Below are positions 53,405-62,066 of a DNA stretch of 64,000 nucleotides, piece by piece (the first letter of the stretch is position 1; each line of letters starts with the position of its first letter). This stretch comes from Gleimia sp. 6138-11-ORH1 (GTDB taxonomy: Bacteria > Actinomycetota > Actinomycetes > Actinomycetales > Actinomycetaceae): the NCBI RefSeq assembly GCF_024814355.1, contig NZ_JANUXV010000001.1, positions 434,001 to 498,000 of the forward strand. The letters are read 5' to 3'. Both the position numbers and the translations under genes were made by a program. Under the pieces are notes generated by a model that saw only the letters and a program-made list of their open reading frames with translations, did no database searches and was not told the DNA's origin.

Positions 53405-54055
53405 TTATTTGCCTAAGACAAAACTAAAAATATCAGCCGGAGTACGGGCAATATAGGTAGCTTCCGCAAACTCGGATAGATCCGAACCAGCCCAACTGAC
53501 CCCAATCGTATAAATACCGTTCGCCTTACCGGCCTCGATATCGTAAATACGATCGCCAATCATGTAAGCGCAATCAAACTTAGTTCCCTGAGAACGGAAA
53601 AACTCTAAAACTTCCTGCACCAAATCTGCTTTAGCATGATTCACCCCATCGTCTTTTGCCCCGCAGACGTAGGAAAAATACTTACTTAACCCAAGTTCTT
53701 CAACGATTGGCAACGCTAAACGCTCCAGTTTAGAAGTAGCAATAGCCAGGGGCACACCCGCTTTTTGGAAATTTTCTAAAAGCTCCTTAATTCCAGGAAA
53801 AAGCGGTACGTCAAACATATGTTTCGCATAGTGTTCTCGGTAGGTAGCGATAGCTACCGCAACTTCATCTGCAGAAAACCCAGCGTAATCTCTAAAAGAA
53901 ACCGCCAGGGGAGGACCCACCCACCGGGGAAGCTGAGCTGGAAGCTGCGCAGACCTGCCCAGTTTAACCAAAGTATAGTTAATTGATTCCATGATTAATG
54001 GAGCAGAATCAGTAATAGTTCCGTCCATGTCAAAGATTACGATTGGATTAGTCAA
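53405..54055 (-). CDS. HAD-family phosphatase (phosphoglycolate-phosphatase-like)
   Basis: A 216-residue HAD hydrolase with motif I FDMDGTITDS (residues 8-17), motif II IATSKLERL, motif III Lys in GVNHAKADLV, and motif IV MIGDRIYDIEAG. A helical cap after motif I marks subclass I, as in Gph and PpaX. The start is TTG at 54055 behind AGGAAAG. Substrate is not defined. Confidence 0.88.
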   Translation of the reverse strand: MTNPIVIFDMDGTITDSAPLIMESINYTLVKLGRSAQLPAQLPRWVGPPLAVSFRDYAGFSADEVAVAIATYREHYAKHMFDVPLFPGIKELLENFQKAGVPLAIATSKLERLALPIVEELGLSKYFSYVCGAKDDGVNHAKADLVQEVLEFFRSQGTKFDCAYMIGDRIYDIEAGKANGIYTIGVSWAGSDLSEFAEATYIARTPADIFSFVLGK

Positions 54056-54150
54056 AATCAGACATCTTTCCTAGATTTTATGTGTATAGCTAGTTAATAG
54101 CATATCCTAGTACTAATATCTCATTAACCTAGCTATGGAGTTAACGACTT

Positions 54151-54630
54151 ATGCTACATGAAGATAATACAGCGTTGTTTCGTGACACAGCTTGGACAGT
54201 TTTCACAGAAGTGACAATGCGCCTAGCTTTTTTACGAAATACGAAAATAAAAAACCGCTTGAATTTAGCACCTGCTGAATACGAAGCACTATTTGTGCTA
54301 TACGTTGCTGAAAACGGTAGTTTACGGATGGGAACGCTGGCAGATAGCCTCTGCTTCTCACCCTCGCGTTTATCCTATGTGATTACAGGATTAATTGAAC
54401 GTGGGCTGGTAGAAAAATCGATTTCCAAACGGGACGGGCGAGGCTACGTAGCCACCATTACCGCTGCCGGACGTAAACTTTGGGAAGAAGCCAATCAAAT
54501 GGAGCGTGACCTTTTCAATGAGTACTTCTTTAATGTACTTTCAAAAGGCGATCAGGAACGTTTCGCTGCTATGTTAGCTCCTTTCAAAACAGAGCTACCC
54601 ACATTGCGTGAGGTACACCACCGCTACTAG
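54151..54630 (+). CDS. MarR-family transcriptional regulator
   Basis: A 159-residue winged-helix protein of MarR layout. It has an N-terminal dimer helix, AEYEALFVLYVAENGSLRMG, a recognition helix in LCFSPSRLSYVITGLIERGL, and the wing with SKRDGRGYVATITAAG. It is divergent from the HAD gene (95-bp gap), which may be a target. No effector or operator is evident. GGAG at 54137-54140 precedes the ATG. Confidence 0.92.
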   Translation: MLHEDNTALFRDTAWTVFTEVTMRLAFLRNTKIKNRLNLAPAEYEALFVLYVAENGSLRMGTLADSLCFSPSRLSYVITGLIERGLVEKSISKRDGRGYVATITAAGRKLWEEANQMERDLFNEYFFNVLSKGDQERFAAMLAPFKTELPTLREVHHRY

Positions 54631-54706
54631 CCCTAACCTGATTAGGTGCATAGTTTCTAATCGTGGTAAAGTTTAAACGACGTCTGAATTAATCAGATGA
54701 TCCACT

Positions 54707-54794
54707 GCGCGGGTGGCGGAATAGGTAGACGCGCCAGCTTGAGGTGCTGGTTCCCAACTTAACGGGAGTAGGGGTTCAAGTCCCCTTTCGCGCA
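54707..54794 (+). tRNA. tRNA-Leu (anticodon GAG)
   Basis: An 88-nt class II tRNA. Acceptor GCGCGGG pairs with TTCGCGC (two G-T pairs at the inner end), with discriminator A at 54794. The anticodon arm CCAGC-TTGAGGT-GCTGG gives anticodon GAG (reads CUC/CUU). A long variable arm (GTTCCCAACTTAACGGGAGT) follows, then the T arm AGGGG-TTCAAGT-CCCCT. The CCA end is not encoded. Confidence 0.97.
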
Positions 54795-54796
54795 CA

Positions 54797-54830
54797 AAAG
54801 GACCTTGTTAAACAAGGTCCTTTTTATTTT
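54797..54830 (+). terminator. Terminator after tRNA-Leu
   Basis: AAAGGACCTTGTT (54797-54809) pairs with AACAAGGTCCTTT (54811-54823), followed by TTATTTT. It begins 3 bp after the mature tRNA end. Confidence 0.92.
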
Positions 54831-54901
54831 ATGTTTTAAGCACTCACAGCAAGATAGCTATCTGGGCAACCCCAGTAATCGCAACGCTCGCAGCAAGGCG
54901 C

Positions 54902-55696
54902 TTACAGGTCTCTAATCCAAAAAATTAGCTTCTCTAAACTCTCTGGATTGCGGACAGACGCATCCGATGGGGGAGCCACCACCACAAACTTACCTTCCGA
55001 AGGAAGCCGTTTAAGAGGGCCAAACCCCACCAGTGTATAACCACCCACCTGCGGCGGGTCGTAGTGGCCGCGTAAAGAGCGTACACTGCGCGCCCCATGG
55101 AAAACTCGGTCTTGAAGTAAAAGCTGAATCATCAGCTGAGAAGCCTTATCTTCAACATCAGCACGTAAAAGTCGCAGATCGGATTTCCAATTTTTTGCCA
55201 CCAACTTAGGTTGGGGAGAAAACGCCAACACCTGCACCGGTTTACGAATCCACCAACTGTCATCATCCATAGTTAAACCTAAAACTGCACTTTGAGCGAT
55301 CCAACCCCGCGCCATAAAATCGCGGTACGCCTGCTTATACTGACGCCGATACCAAGACGGAGCCCAAATGGATACCCCAATTCCTAAACAAAGTGAAAGA
55401 ACTGACGCAAAAGCTAAGAAACGAAAAAGGAACGTGTACAGCCAGCCTTTCCCAGAGGCACTAAACCAAAAATAGGGAAGCTGACTCCATTCAGTTACCC
55501 CCTGCCCGTTTAACACCAGGACGTTCAGAAAACCGGCAACTAAAGCAGTTCCTAAAAGAAGCCACCCCAAATGCTGCATATCATTACGAATCAGTACCTT
55601 TTGACGAAACGCCTGATAGTCAGAAAGCTCAGTGGTCAACGCAGCCAACTTAGCCTGATCCAAAACATCGTCAGATTTCTTAGGATTAACACTCAT
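54902..55696 (-). CDS. Predicted membrane protein, unknown function
   Basis: A 264-residue protein I do not recognise. A charged N-terminal helix is followed by two transmembrane helices near residues 45-63 (LGWLLLGTALVAGFLNVLVL) and 88-110 (LFRFLAFASVLSLCLGIG), then a cytoplasmic or exported soluble domain of about 150 residues rich in Arg and Trp. No catalytic motif is visible. It is divergent from the FrnE-like gene. Confidence 0.7.
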   Translation of the reverse strand: MSVNPKKSDDVLDQAKLAALTTELSDYQAFRQKVLIRNDMQHLGWLLLGTALVAGFLNVLVLNGQGVTEWSQLPYFWFSASGKGWLYTFLFRFLAFASVLSLCLGIGVSIWAPSWYRRQYKQAYRDFMARGWIAQSAVLGLTMDDDSWWIRKPVQVLAFSPQPKLVAKNWKSDLRLLRADVEDKASQLMIQLLLQDRVFHGARSVRSLRGHYDPPQVGGYTLVGFGPLKRLPSEGKFVVVAPPSDASVRNPESLEKLIFWIRDL

Positions 55697-55768
55697 AAAA
55701 CCACTTTAACAGTCTTATAATCCGAAGTGTGGTCGCCGTCATCTGCTTCGTTAAGTAGAATAATCCCT

Positions 55769-56446
55769 ATGCATATTGATATTTGGTCCGATGTTGCCTG
55801 CCCCTGGTGCTACCTGGCAGTACGCCACCTGCGACAAGCATTAAGCGCATTTGCTGAAAAAGACAAAGTAACTGTACGGTTACACGCCTACTTCCTGCAA
55901 CCAGAACTAACCGGAGTAGATGAGCGAAGCGAAGCACAGTATCTAGCACAAACAAAAGGCATGACGATTCCCGAAGTAAACGCCGCCTTAGAGGCAGTTT
56001 CTGCCCTGGGCGCAAAAGAAGGAATTCGTTTCGACTGGGAGAACGTAAAAGTCGCTTCCACCACTAACGCGCATCGCCTAATCTGCCTAGCCAGAGAAAT
56101 AGATGTAGAAAACGATACAACCACCGGACCAGATACCCTGGAACTAAAAGTACACGAAGCCTTAGGCAGAGCACGCTTTGAATACGGAATGAACCTGGCC
56201 AACCCAGAATCACTACTTGCCTTAGCAAGTGACTTCCAGATTGATACTGAACGGGTATTTGCCGCCCTCGAAAGCCAAACCTATGCCAACGAAGTATTCT
56301 CAGACTTCCAAATCGGCGTGCAAATGGGAGTAAATGCGGTTCCCGTGTTCATTTTCGACAATGCTTACCTGGTTGAGGGCGCCCAGCCCACCGCAGCTTT
56401 CCAAAATATTCTACAAACAGCTTGGAACCATTCACACAGCGAATAA
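55769..56446 (+). CDS. DsbA-family FrnE-like oxidoreductase
   Basis: A 225-residue DsbA-fold protein with active-site CPWC near residue 9 (DVACPWCYLAVRHL) and the second half GVNAVPVFIFDN containing the cis-Pro loop. FrnE-type members are cytosolic disulfide isomerases or oxidoreductases. There is no signal peptide. I start at ATG 55769; an upstream ATG (55727) adds 14 unconserved residues. The following MazG-like gene begins 22 bp later. Confidence 0.9.
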   Translation: MHIDIWSDVACPWCYLAVRHLRQALSAFAEKDKVTVRLHAYFLQPELTGVDERSEAQYLAQTKGMTIPEVNAALEAVSALGAKEGIRFDWENVKVASTTNAHRLICLAREIDVENDTTTGPDTLELKVHEALGRARFEYGMNLANPESLLALASDFQIDTERVFAALESQTYANEVFSDFQIGVQMGVNAVPVFIFDNAYLVEGAQPTAAFQNILQTAWNHSHSE

Positions 56447-56468
56447 CCGGTGAAAGAAAAGAGCCCTG

Positions 56469-56951
56469 ATGAGTGAAAAACTAACCCACAATAGTTACGA
56501 CCCCACCCGCCCAAACCAATTAGTGCGCCAATTCCACGAAGTCTACAACCTCCCGGTACTAATGGGTGAAACCCCCACCTGCGACCGCGAGCGAATCCAC
56601 ATGCGGATGGGCCTAATCAGTGAAGAATTCGCAGAGCTCACCGGCGCACTCTACGGGCAAACAGCACGAAAAATCATTGAAAAAGCCAACCAAGAAGCCA
56701 AAGCGGCAGATGACCAGACGCGTGACACAGTTGAGGTTGCAGACGCGCTCGCCGATTTAGTCTACGTGATTTACGGAATGGCTTTAGAATGCGGTATCGA
56801 CCTGGATGCAGTACTTGCCGAAGTGCAGGCATCTAACCTGTCGAAGCTAGGTGAGGACGGAAAACCAATCTACCGAGAAGACGGGAAAGTCCTCAAAGGC
56901 CCCGGATTCTTCCCCCCGAATGTAGCTAAAGTACTCGGCTTAGAGGACTAA
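56469..56951 (+). CDS. MazG-like nucleotide pyrophosphohydrolase
   Basis: A 160-residue all-alpha NTP pyrophosphohydrolase of the MazG/HisE type. Metal-binding acids are in GLISEEFAELTGA and VEVADALADLVYVIYG (the E-x2-E and E-x2-D pairs). The tail SNLSKLGEDGKPIYREDGK is typical of the phosphoribosyl-ATP-pyrophosphohydrolase-like group. It may hydrolyse damaged or non-canonical nucleotides; substrate is unproven. Confidence 0.85.
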   Translation: MSEKLTHNSYDPTRPNQLVRQFHEVYNLPVLMGETPTCDRERIHMRMGLISEEFAELTGALYGQTARKIIEKANQEAKAADDQTRDTVEVADALADLVYVIYGMALECGIDLDAVLAEVQASNLSKLGEDGKPIYREDGKVLKGPGFFPPNVAKVLGLED

Positions 56952-57019
56952 ACTAAACCGACTTAGCTAACCGCACTCAAATATACTTAAAGAAACTGAT
57001 CTGACAGGTGAGGAAAATA

Positions 57020-58945
57020 ATGAGTAAAATCGAAACCCGGCTCGCAAAATTCAGCGAACTAACCCCAGCAAGTTGTGAAGCCCAGTTTGACGCAGCTGCA
57101 CAAACCTACTTAGCTGCCTTAAAGAACTTAGAAACTGTCCCCGCCACAGTTAAAGATTTCCTCGAACCCTTAGACCAGATTTCCGCGGCCTTTTCAGAAG
57201 CCATTGCCGTACCATTTCACATGACCAGCATTGGAGCCGGGGTAGACTACGAACCCCTCTTAGCGGTTCTTTCCAATAAATACACTGAGCTGGAAGCCCA
57301 GCTACGCACAAACCGCGCCTTATTTGAAAAATTCGTGGAACTAGAAAAACAAGAACTAGACGAAGAATCAGCTACCTTAGTTGCCACTGAACTACTGCAG
57401 TTTAGGTTAGGAGGGATTGACCTTTCACCCGAAAAACAAGCTGAACTGACTGCTTTAGATCTTAAGATCGCCGATTTAGCGACCCAATATCAGCAAAAAG
57501 TTTCTAAACAGTTAGCCACAGAGTTCGTGATCAACGGTAAAACCTACGCTCCAAACAACTTCACCCTACAGGCAGCCTTAGAAGAAATTACTGACCCGTC
57601 AGAACGCAGGCAACTACTGGAACTTTCACTAGCCCGTGGATTCGGAGCAGACCCAGCAACAGATACCCGCCAGCTGGTATTAGACATAGTTGCGGCGCGT
57701 TATCAGCGCGCTAAGCTCCTGGGCTTTAACACTCACGCAGAAGCAGTCCTGGCAACTGAAACTGCTCCCTCGGTTGCAGCAGCGCAGCAGCTTCTCTCAC
57801 AGGTTGGGGTAGCCGCCCTCGAAAAACTTGCTGTAGAAGCAGAATCCTATGCGAAAATGGCGAAAGCCGACGGAGTTGAAAACTTCAGCACCGCGGACTG
57901 GAGCTACTATGAAACTAAAACAAAAGAAGCATCCTTAGGGCTCTCAAATGAAGCACTCAAACCCTACCTGGAACTTTGGAAGGTGCTGGAGGACGGTGTT
58001 TTCTACGCCGCTAATCGCCTCTTTGGTTTAACCGCCACACTACGCCCAGAGCTAAAGGGTTGGCATCCCACCTGCCGAGTCTATGAGATCAATGAAGAAA
58101 CCGGCAAGAGCCTGGGCCTGTTCATTATCGACCCCTATGCGCGCCCCGGAAAGAACGGGGGAGCTTGGATGAACTCGCTACTCCAAGGGCACAGCGCAAC
58201 CGACCATGAGTCGATTATCATTAACTGCTGTAACTACACGCCCGTAGCAGAAGGGGAAAAGAAGTATCTCACCTGGGATGAAGTTGAAACTCTGTTCCAC
58301 GAATTTGGGCACGCCCTGCACGGTTTCCTTTCCAAAACCAAGTACTCATTAACGGCAGGAACCAATGTTCCCCGCGACTTCGTGGAACTTCCCTCCCAGT
58401 TAAATGAAATGTGGGCATACCATCCTCAAGTGATTGCAAACTTTGCACGCCACGCAGAAACTGGGGAAGTTATCCCCGCTGAAATGCTGGAGCAACTGCA
58501 GAAATCAAAGACTTTTGGGCAAGCCTATGTAACTGTCGAATTCTGTGCCTCTGCGCTATTAGATCAACTGTGGCACACTGCTGATCCTGCGCAAATCACT
58601 TCAGTTGAAGAATTTGAAGCTGAAGCGTTAAAGCGTAGTGGGGTATATTCTGAACTGGTTCCTCCGCGTTACCGTTCCACCTACTTCCCCCACGCATTTA
58701 CGGTGGGGTATGACGCTGGCTACTACTCTTATATGTGGGCTGAAACGCTGGTTGCTGAATGTGAAGCCTGGTTCCGCAACGAAGTGGCGCAGAACGAGGA
58801 CGGCGGCTTCAACCGTGCGGCTGGAAAGCGTTTAGAAGCAGAAATCCTTTCCAAAGGTTATTCCCGAAAGCCAAATGATTCCTTTATTGCTTTAATCGGT
58901 CATGAAGCGCGTGCTGAAACTATCTTGACCAGGCGTGGACTGTAA
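57020..58945 (+). CDS. M3-family zinc metallopeptidase (Dcp/oligopeptidase)
   Basis: A 641-residue cytosolic oligopeptidase. The zinc site is HEFGHALHG near residue 430, with the downstream Glu in FVELPSQLNEMW. The final conserved segments are PPRYRSTYFPHAFTVGYDAG and YSYMWAETLV. I start at ATG 57020 because AGGTGAGG (57006-57013) lies 6 nt upstream; the GTG at 57008 overlaps that site. Codon use drifts from A/C-rich to G/T-rich towards the 3' end. Confidence 0.94.
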   Translation: MSKIETRLAKFSELTPASCEAQFDAAAQTYLAALKNLETVPATVKDFLEPLDQISAAFSEAIAVPFHMTSIGAGVDYEPLLAVLSNKYTELEAQLRTNRALFEKFVELEKQELDEESATLVATELLQFRLGGIDLSPEKQAELTALDLKIADLATQYQQKVSKQLATEFVINGKTYAPNNFTLQAALEEITDPSERRQLLELSLARGFGADPATDTRQLVLDIVAARYQRAKLLGFNTHAEAVLATETAPSVAAAQQLLSQVGVAALEKLAVEAESYAKMAKADGVENFSTADWSYYETKTKEASLGLSNEALKPYLELWKVLEDGVFYAANRLFGLTATLRPELKGWHPTCRVYEINEETGKSLGLFIIDPYARPGKNGGAWMNSLLQGHSATDHESIIINCCNYTPVAEGEKKYLTWDEVETLFHEFGHALHGFLSKTKYSLTAGTNVPRDFVELPSQLNEMWAYHPQVIANFARHAETGEVIPAEMLEQLQKSKTFGQAYVTVEFCASALLDQLWHTADPAQITSVEEFEAEALKRSGVYSELVPPRYRSTYFPHAFTVGYDAGYYSYMWAETLVAECEAWFRNEVAQNEDGGFNRAAGKRLEAEILSKGYSRKPNDSFIALIGHEARAETILTRRGL

Positions 58946-59009
58946 GCTCAGTCGAACTGGAATCTTAATTTTTATAGGTTTTCTTCACGTTTTCCGATAG
59001 AGTAATGTT

Positions 59010-59447
59010 ATGGGAACAAAACCGCAAGAAGCTTTAAACCGTTTGATTGCTGCGCTCGAAGCACATGCGCAGGCAGCTCGTATGGCTAACCTTTCCGGAG
59101 CTGGCGATACGAATGTGTTAGAAACAGTGGAAGAGCGTTTGCGTGATGCGTTCTTCACCTACGACGACGTGCTTTTTAACCACTATGGGGTTGATTTGCC
59201 GTTCGAAATGTTAGGTGAACGTGACGATGACTTCTATGATTACGATGAGTTAGAAGAAGACTTTACGGAAGATTTCGCTGACGAGTATGACGACGAAGCT
59301 GACGACTATACTGACGAAGCTGATGACTTCATCGACGATTACGATGACTATGACGATTACGACGATGATACAGACGAGTTAGAAAATAGTCTTTATCTGG
59401 ATGACTTTCAGGTAGACAGCTATCGAAGCGCGCAGGGTAAGTTTTAA
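59010..59447 (+). CDS. Asp/Glu-rich protein, unknown function
   Basis: A 145-residue protein. Residues 1-70 have ordinary composition with helices (EALNRLIAALEAHAQAARM). Residues 70-125 are almost entirely Asp, Glu and Tyr, with DDYDDYDDYDDD-type repeats, followed by a short normal tail (SLYLDDFQVDSYRSA). The repeat DNA is a GAYGAY run. Such acidic stretches can bind metals or mimic nucleic acid, but no family is recognised. It sits between the M3 peptidase and a terminator. Confidence 0.75.
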   Translation: MGTKPQEALNRLIAALEAHAQAARMANLSGAGDTNVLETVEERLRDAFFTYDDVLFNHYGVDLPFEMLGERDDDFYDYDELEEDFTEDFADEYDDEADDYTDEADDFIDDYDDYDDYDDDTDELENSLYLDDFQVDSYRSAQGKF

Positions 59448-59460
59448 CTAAACTAACACC

Positions 59461-59483
59461 CTCCGTTAAGTGCTTAAACGGAG
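59461..59483. terminator. Weak bidirectional hairpin between the acidic-protein and aldo/keto reductase genes
   Basis: CTCCGTTAAG pairs with CTTAAACGGAG around TG, with one bulged base. It overlaps the last codons of the leftward gene. There is no strong T-run. Confidence 0.5.
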
Positions 59484-60412
59484 ATCTGATCTAAGGCTTC
59501 TAAAATCTGCGGGGGAACGGTAAGTTCAACACCAGAGAGGATTTGCTGTGCCTGTAACTCAGTGCGCGGCCCTACTAAAATAGAAGATACTGCCGGCTGG
59601 GATAAGGCCCACTGCAAGGCAACATCCCAAGGGGCATAGTCTAAACCTTTCGCAGCAGTCATCACACCTTCAACCACTGCGTTTGCTTCCCGCCCTAGGT
59701 AAGGGGTGACAAACCCAGCTAAAGTGCTGGAAGCTCCGCGAGAATCTGGGGGAGTGCCATGGCGATATTTTCCAGTTAAAACCCCACGAGCCAAACCAGA
59801 CCAGCCGATAAAGCCTATCCCGTTAGCTTCTAAAGCGGGTAGAAGCTGCGTTTCCACCTCACGATTTAGGAGGGAGTATTCAGCGCTGACAGTTGCCAAG
59901 GGGAGGGAAAGCTGCTGGCTTAACTGCCAGGCAGAAGCCGTATCCCAAACCGGGAAGTTCGCTAATCCAAAGTATCTGACTCGGCCAGATTTAACGGCTA
60001 TCTCAATAGCTGCTAAGGATTCTGCCAACGGCGTATGCGGATCTGGGCGGGACAGAAGTAGGATATCTAAGTAATCGGTTTTTAGAGCTTTAAGAGAAGC
60101 ATCTAAAGAGTTCAAAATCGCATTCCGATTATTAGCGGCTCTTAAACGCCCCTCATTTTGAAAGAAACCGCCTTTAGAAATCAAAATAGTTTCACTTCGG
60201 GGGAAATCGTGGGTAAGTAACTCGCCGATAGTTGCTTCGGCTTGTCCTTCTCCGTAGGTGGGGGAAGTATCGATTAGATTTCCTCCTGAATCGGCGAAAG
60301 CCTTCCAAATTGCGCGAGCTTCTTCGGGGCGAGTGTCCCGCCCCCAGGTGAGGGTTCCTAAGCCGATTGTGGAAATCGCTAAACCAGTGGATCCAAGAAA
60401 ACGTTGTTGCAC
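59474..60412 (-). CDS. Aldo/keto reductase
   Basis: A 312-residue TIM-barrel oxidoreductase, probably NADPH-dependent. Catalytic Asp and Tyr are in LIDTSPTYGEGQAE, with Lys in ILISKGG. The cofactor loop lies near VGPRTELQAQQIL at the C-terminus. The start is GTG 60412; no ribosome site is visible, but TACGAT lies 7 nt upstream, so the message may be leaderless. Substrate is unknown. Confidence 0.9.
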   Translation of the reverse strand: MQQRFLGSTGLAISTIGLGTLTWGRDTRPEEARAIWKAFADSGGNLIDTSPTYGEGQAEATIGELLTHDFPRSETILISKGGFFQNEGRLRAANNRNAILNSLDASLKALKTDYLDILLLSRPDPHTPLAESLAAIEIAVKSGRVRYFGLANFPVWDTASAWQLSQQLSLPLATVSAEYSLLNREVETQLLPALEANGIGFIGWSGLARGVLTGKYRHGTPPDSRGASSTLAGFVTPYLGREANAVVEGVMTAAKGLDYAPWDVALQWALSQPAVSSILVGPRTELQAQQILSGVELTVPPQILEALDQISV

Positions 60413-60457
60413 GTTTATAATCGTATCTGGAATATGTTCTAAAGTAGGGTATTTACG

Positions 60458-61312
60458 ATGAACTGGCTTGAAGCAATTTTTTTAGGGCTCGTGCAGGGGC
60501 TCACCGAGTTTTTACCAATTTCCTCTTCCGCGCATCTGCGCATTAGCGGGGAATTACTGGGAATGAAAGATCCCGGAGCGGCTTTTACTGCCATCACCCA
60601 GATTGGGACGGAAGCTGCGGTGCTGATTTATTTTTGGAAAGATATTACGCGGATTATTAAGAAGTGGTTTCTGGCATTGCCGGGAGTTCCGGTAGCTTCC
60701 CGCGTGGCGCAAAGTGATTCCGATGTGCGTTTGGGTTGGATGATTATTGTGGGGTCTATTCCCATCGCTGTGCTGGGGCTCTTATTGGAAGAATGGATTG
60801 ATTCACAGTTTAGAAATCTGTGGATCACGGTGGTGATGTTAGCGTTCTTTGCTTTACTTTTAGGCTACGTGGATAAGTATGCTCCGCAGCAAAATACTTT
60901 AGACAAGATGAGTTGGTCTGACGCGGTTCTATATGGTTTTGCCCAGGCTATGGCACTAATCCCGGGGGTTTCGCGCTCTGGGGGAACAATCACGATGGGG
61001 CGTTTTTTGAGTTATTCTCGGGAAGAAGCTGCCCGATACTCATTTCTTTTAGCTATGCCTGCGGTTTTTGCTTCGGGTTTTTATAAGCTTTCGAAAGTTT
61101 TAAGTGGGGCAGAGTCATTGGATTTAGTTCCCACGGTGATTGCCACGGTGGTGGCTTTCGTAGTTGGTTACGCGGTGATAGTTTGGTTCCTTAAACTGGT
61201 TTCTACTAAGTCTTACGCAGTTTTTGTTTACTATCGTTTAGCCTTAGCCGGGGTGCTGGCTTTGTTCTTAATCACCGGTTTGATCGATGCAGTGCCGGTT
61301 TCTGCCTACTAG
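60458..61312 (+). CDS. uppP: Undecaprenyl-diphosphatase UppP (BacA)
   Basis: Integral membrane enzyme that regenerates the undecaprenyl phosphate carrier for cell-wall synthesis; extra copies give bacitracin resistance. The 284-residue protein has motif 1 QGLTEFLPISSSAHL (residues 14-28), motif 2 PGVSRSGGTITMGRF, and eight hydrophobic helices. It overlaps no neighbour and is divergent from the aldo/keto reductase gene (45-bp gap). Confidence 0.97.
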   Translation: MNWLEAIFLGLVQGLTEFLPISSSAHLRISGELLGMKDPGAAFTAITQIGTEAAVLIYFWKDITRIIKKWFLALPGVPVASRVAQSDSDVRLGWMIIVGSIPIAVLGLLLEEWIDSQFRNLWITVVMLAFFALLLGYVDKYAPQQNTLDKMSWSDAVLYGFAQAMALIPGVSRSGGTITMGRFLSYSREEAARYSFLLAMPAVFASGFYKLSKVLSGAESLDLVPTVIATVVAFVVGYAVIVWFLKLVSTKSYAVFVYYRLALAGVLALFLITGLIDAVPVSAY

Positions 61313-61348
61313 TAGGCTGGTTGTCAGTTCGTTTAGAAAGAAGATTTC

Positions 61349-62023
61349 ATGCAGCTTCCTAAGGCCATGCTTTTTGACATGGATGGTACTTTAATCGATT
61401 CCGAGCTTTATTGGCAGACGGCTGAGGTACGTTTGTTTGCTTCTTTAGGGCAGCGGTGGCTTCCGGAGCATTCGGATCAGTTAGCGGGGAATTCTCTTAC
61501 TGATTCGATTGAGATTATGCGGCGGGCAACTGGCGTTGAGTTAGATACGGAACAGACGGTTAGCTACTTAGTGGATTCAGTTCATTCTCAGGTTGTCGAG
61601 GGCGGTGTGCCTTGGCTTCCTGGTGCGTTGGAGACGCTTACTTTAGCTAAGGAACTGGGGATTAAGACGGCGTTAGTGACTTCGTCTTATCGTAAGTTTA
61701 CTCAGGCGGTGATTGACCGGTCGCCTGCGGATATTTTTGATATTTCCATTTGTGGGGATGAAGTGGAGTTTGCTAAGCCTGATCCTTTCCCCTATTTGGA
61801 GGCGGCGCGTCTTTTGGGGGTGGATCCTTTAGAGTGTATGGCTTTTGAGGATTCAGTTTCGGGTACTCAAGCTGCGTTAGCTTCGGGGGCTTTAACTGTG
61901 GTTACTCCGGGGGTTAATCCGCCGCCTTTTGATGCGCGCGCGATCTACCTGTCTGACCTTACGGTTATTAACCATGATTGGTTACAAAATAGTTGGTTGC
62001 GGGCGGGACGGAGTCGTTCTTAA
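61349..62023 (+). CDS. HAD-superfamily hydrolase (beta-phosphoglucomutase-like)
   Basis: A 224-residue HAD protein with FDMDGTLIDSE (residues 9-19), motif II TSSYRKF, motif III in EFAKPDPFPYLEA, and motif IV AFEDSVSGTQAAL. A four-helix cap is present. This pattern occurs in sugar-phosphate phosphatases and beta-phosphoglucomutases. The gene is strongly G/T-rich on its coding strand. It follows uppP by 36 bp. Confidence 0.9.
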   Translation: MQLPKAMLFDMDGTLIDSELYWQTAEVRLFASLGQRWLPEHSDQLAGNSLTDSIEIMRRATGVELDTEQTVSYLVDSVHSQVVEGGVPWLPGALETLTLAKELGIKTALVTSSYRKFTQAVIDRSPADIFDISICGDEVEFAKPDPFPYLEAARLLGVDPLECMAFEDSVSGTQAALASGALTVVTPGVNPPPFDARAIYLSDLTVINHDWLQNSWLRAGRSRS

Positions 62024-62066
62024 CTAGACTCCGTTCCTAACCAGGCGCGTGGTTTCTGAGCTGAAC

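Noticed and set aside
53811-53826. SOS-like palindrome TCAAACATATGTTTCG
   Set aside because: The right half does not match GTTCGA and it lies inside the HAD phosphatase coding sequence, far from any start.
60430-60444. TGGAATATGTTCTA between the aldo/keto reductase and uppP
   Set aside because: The half-sites are separated by the wrong spacing for LexA, and neither neighbour is a repair gene.
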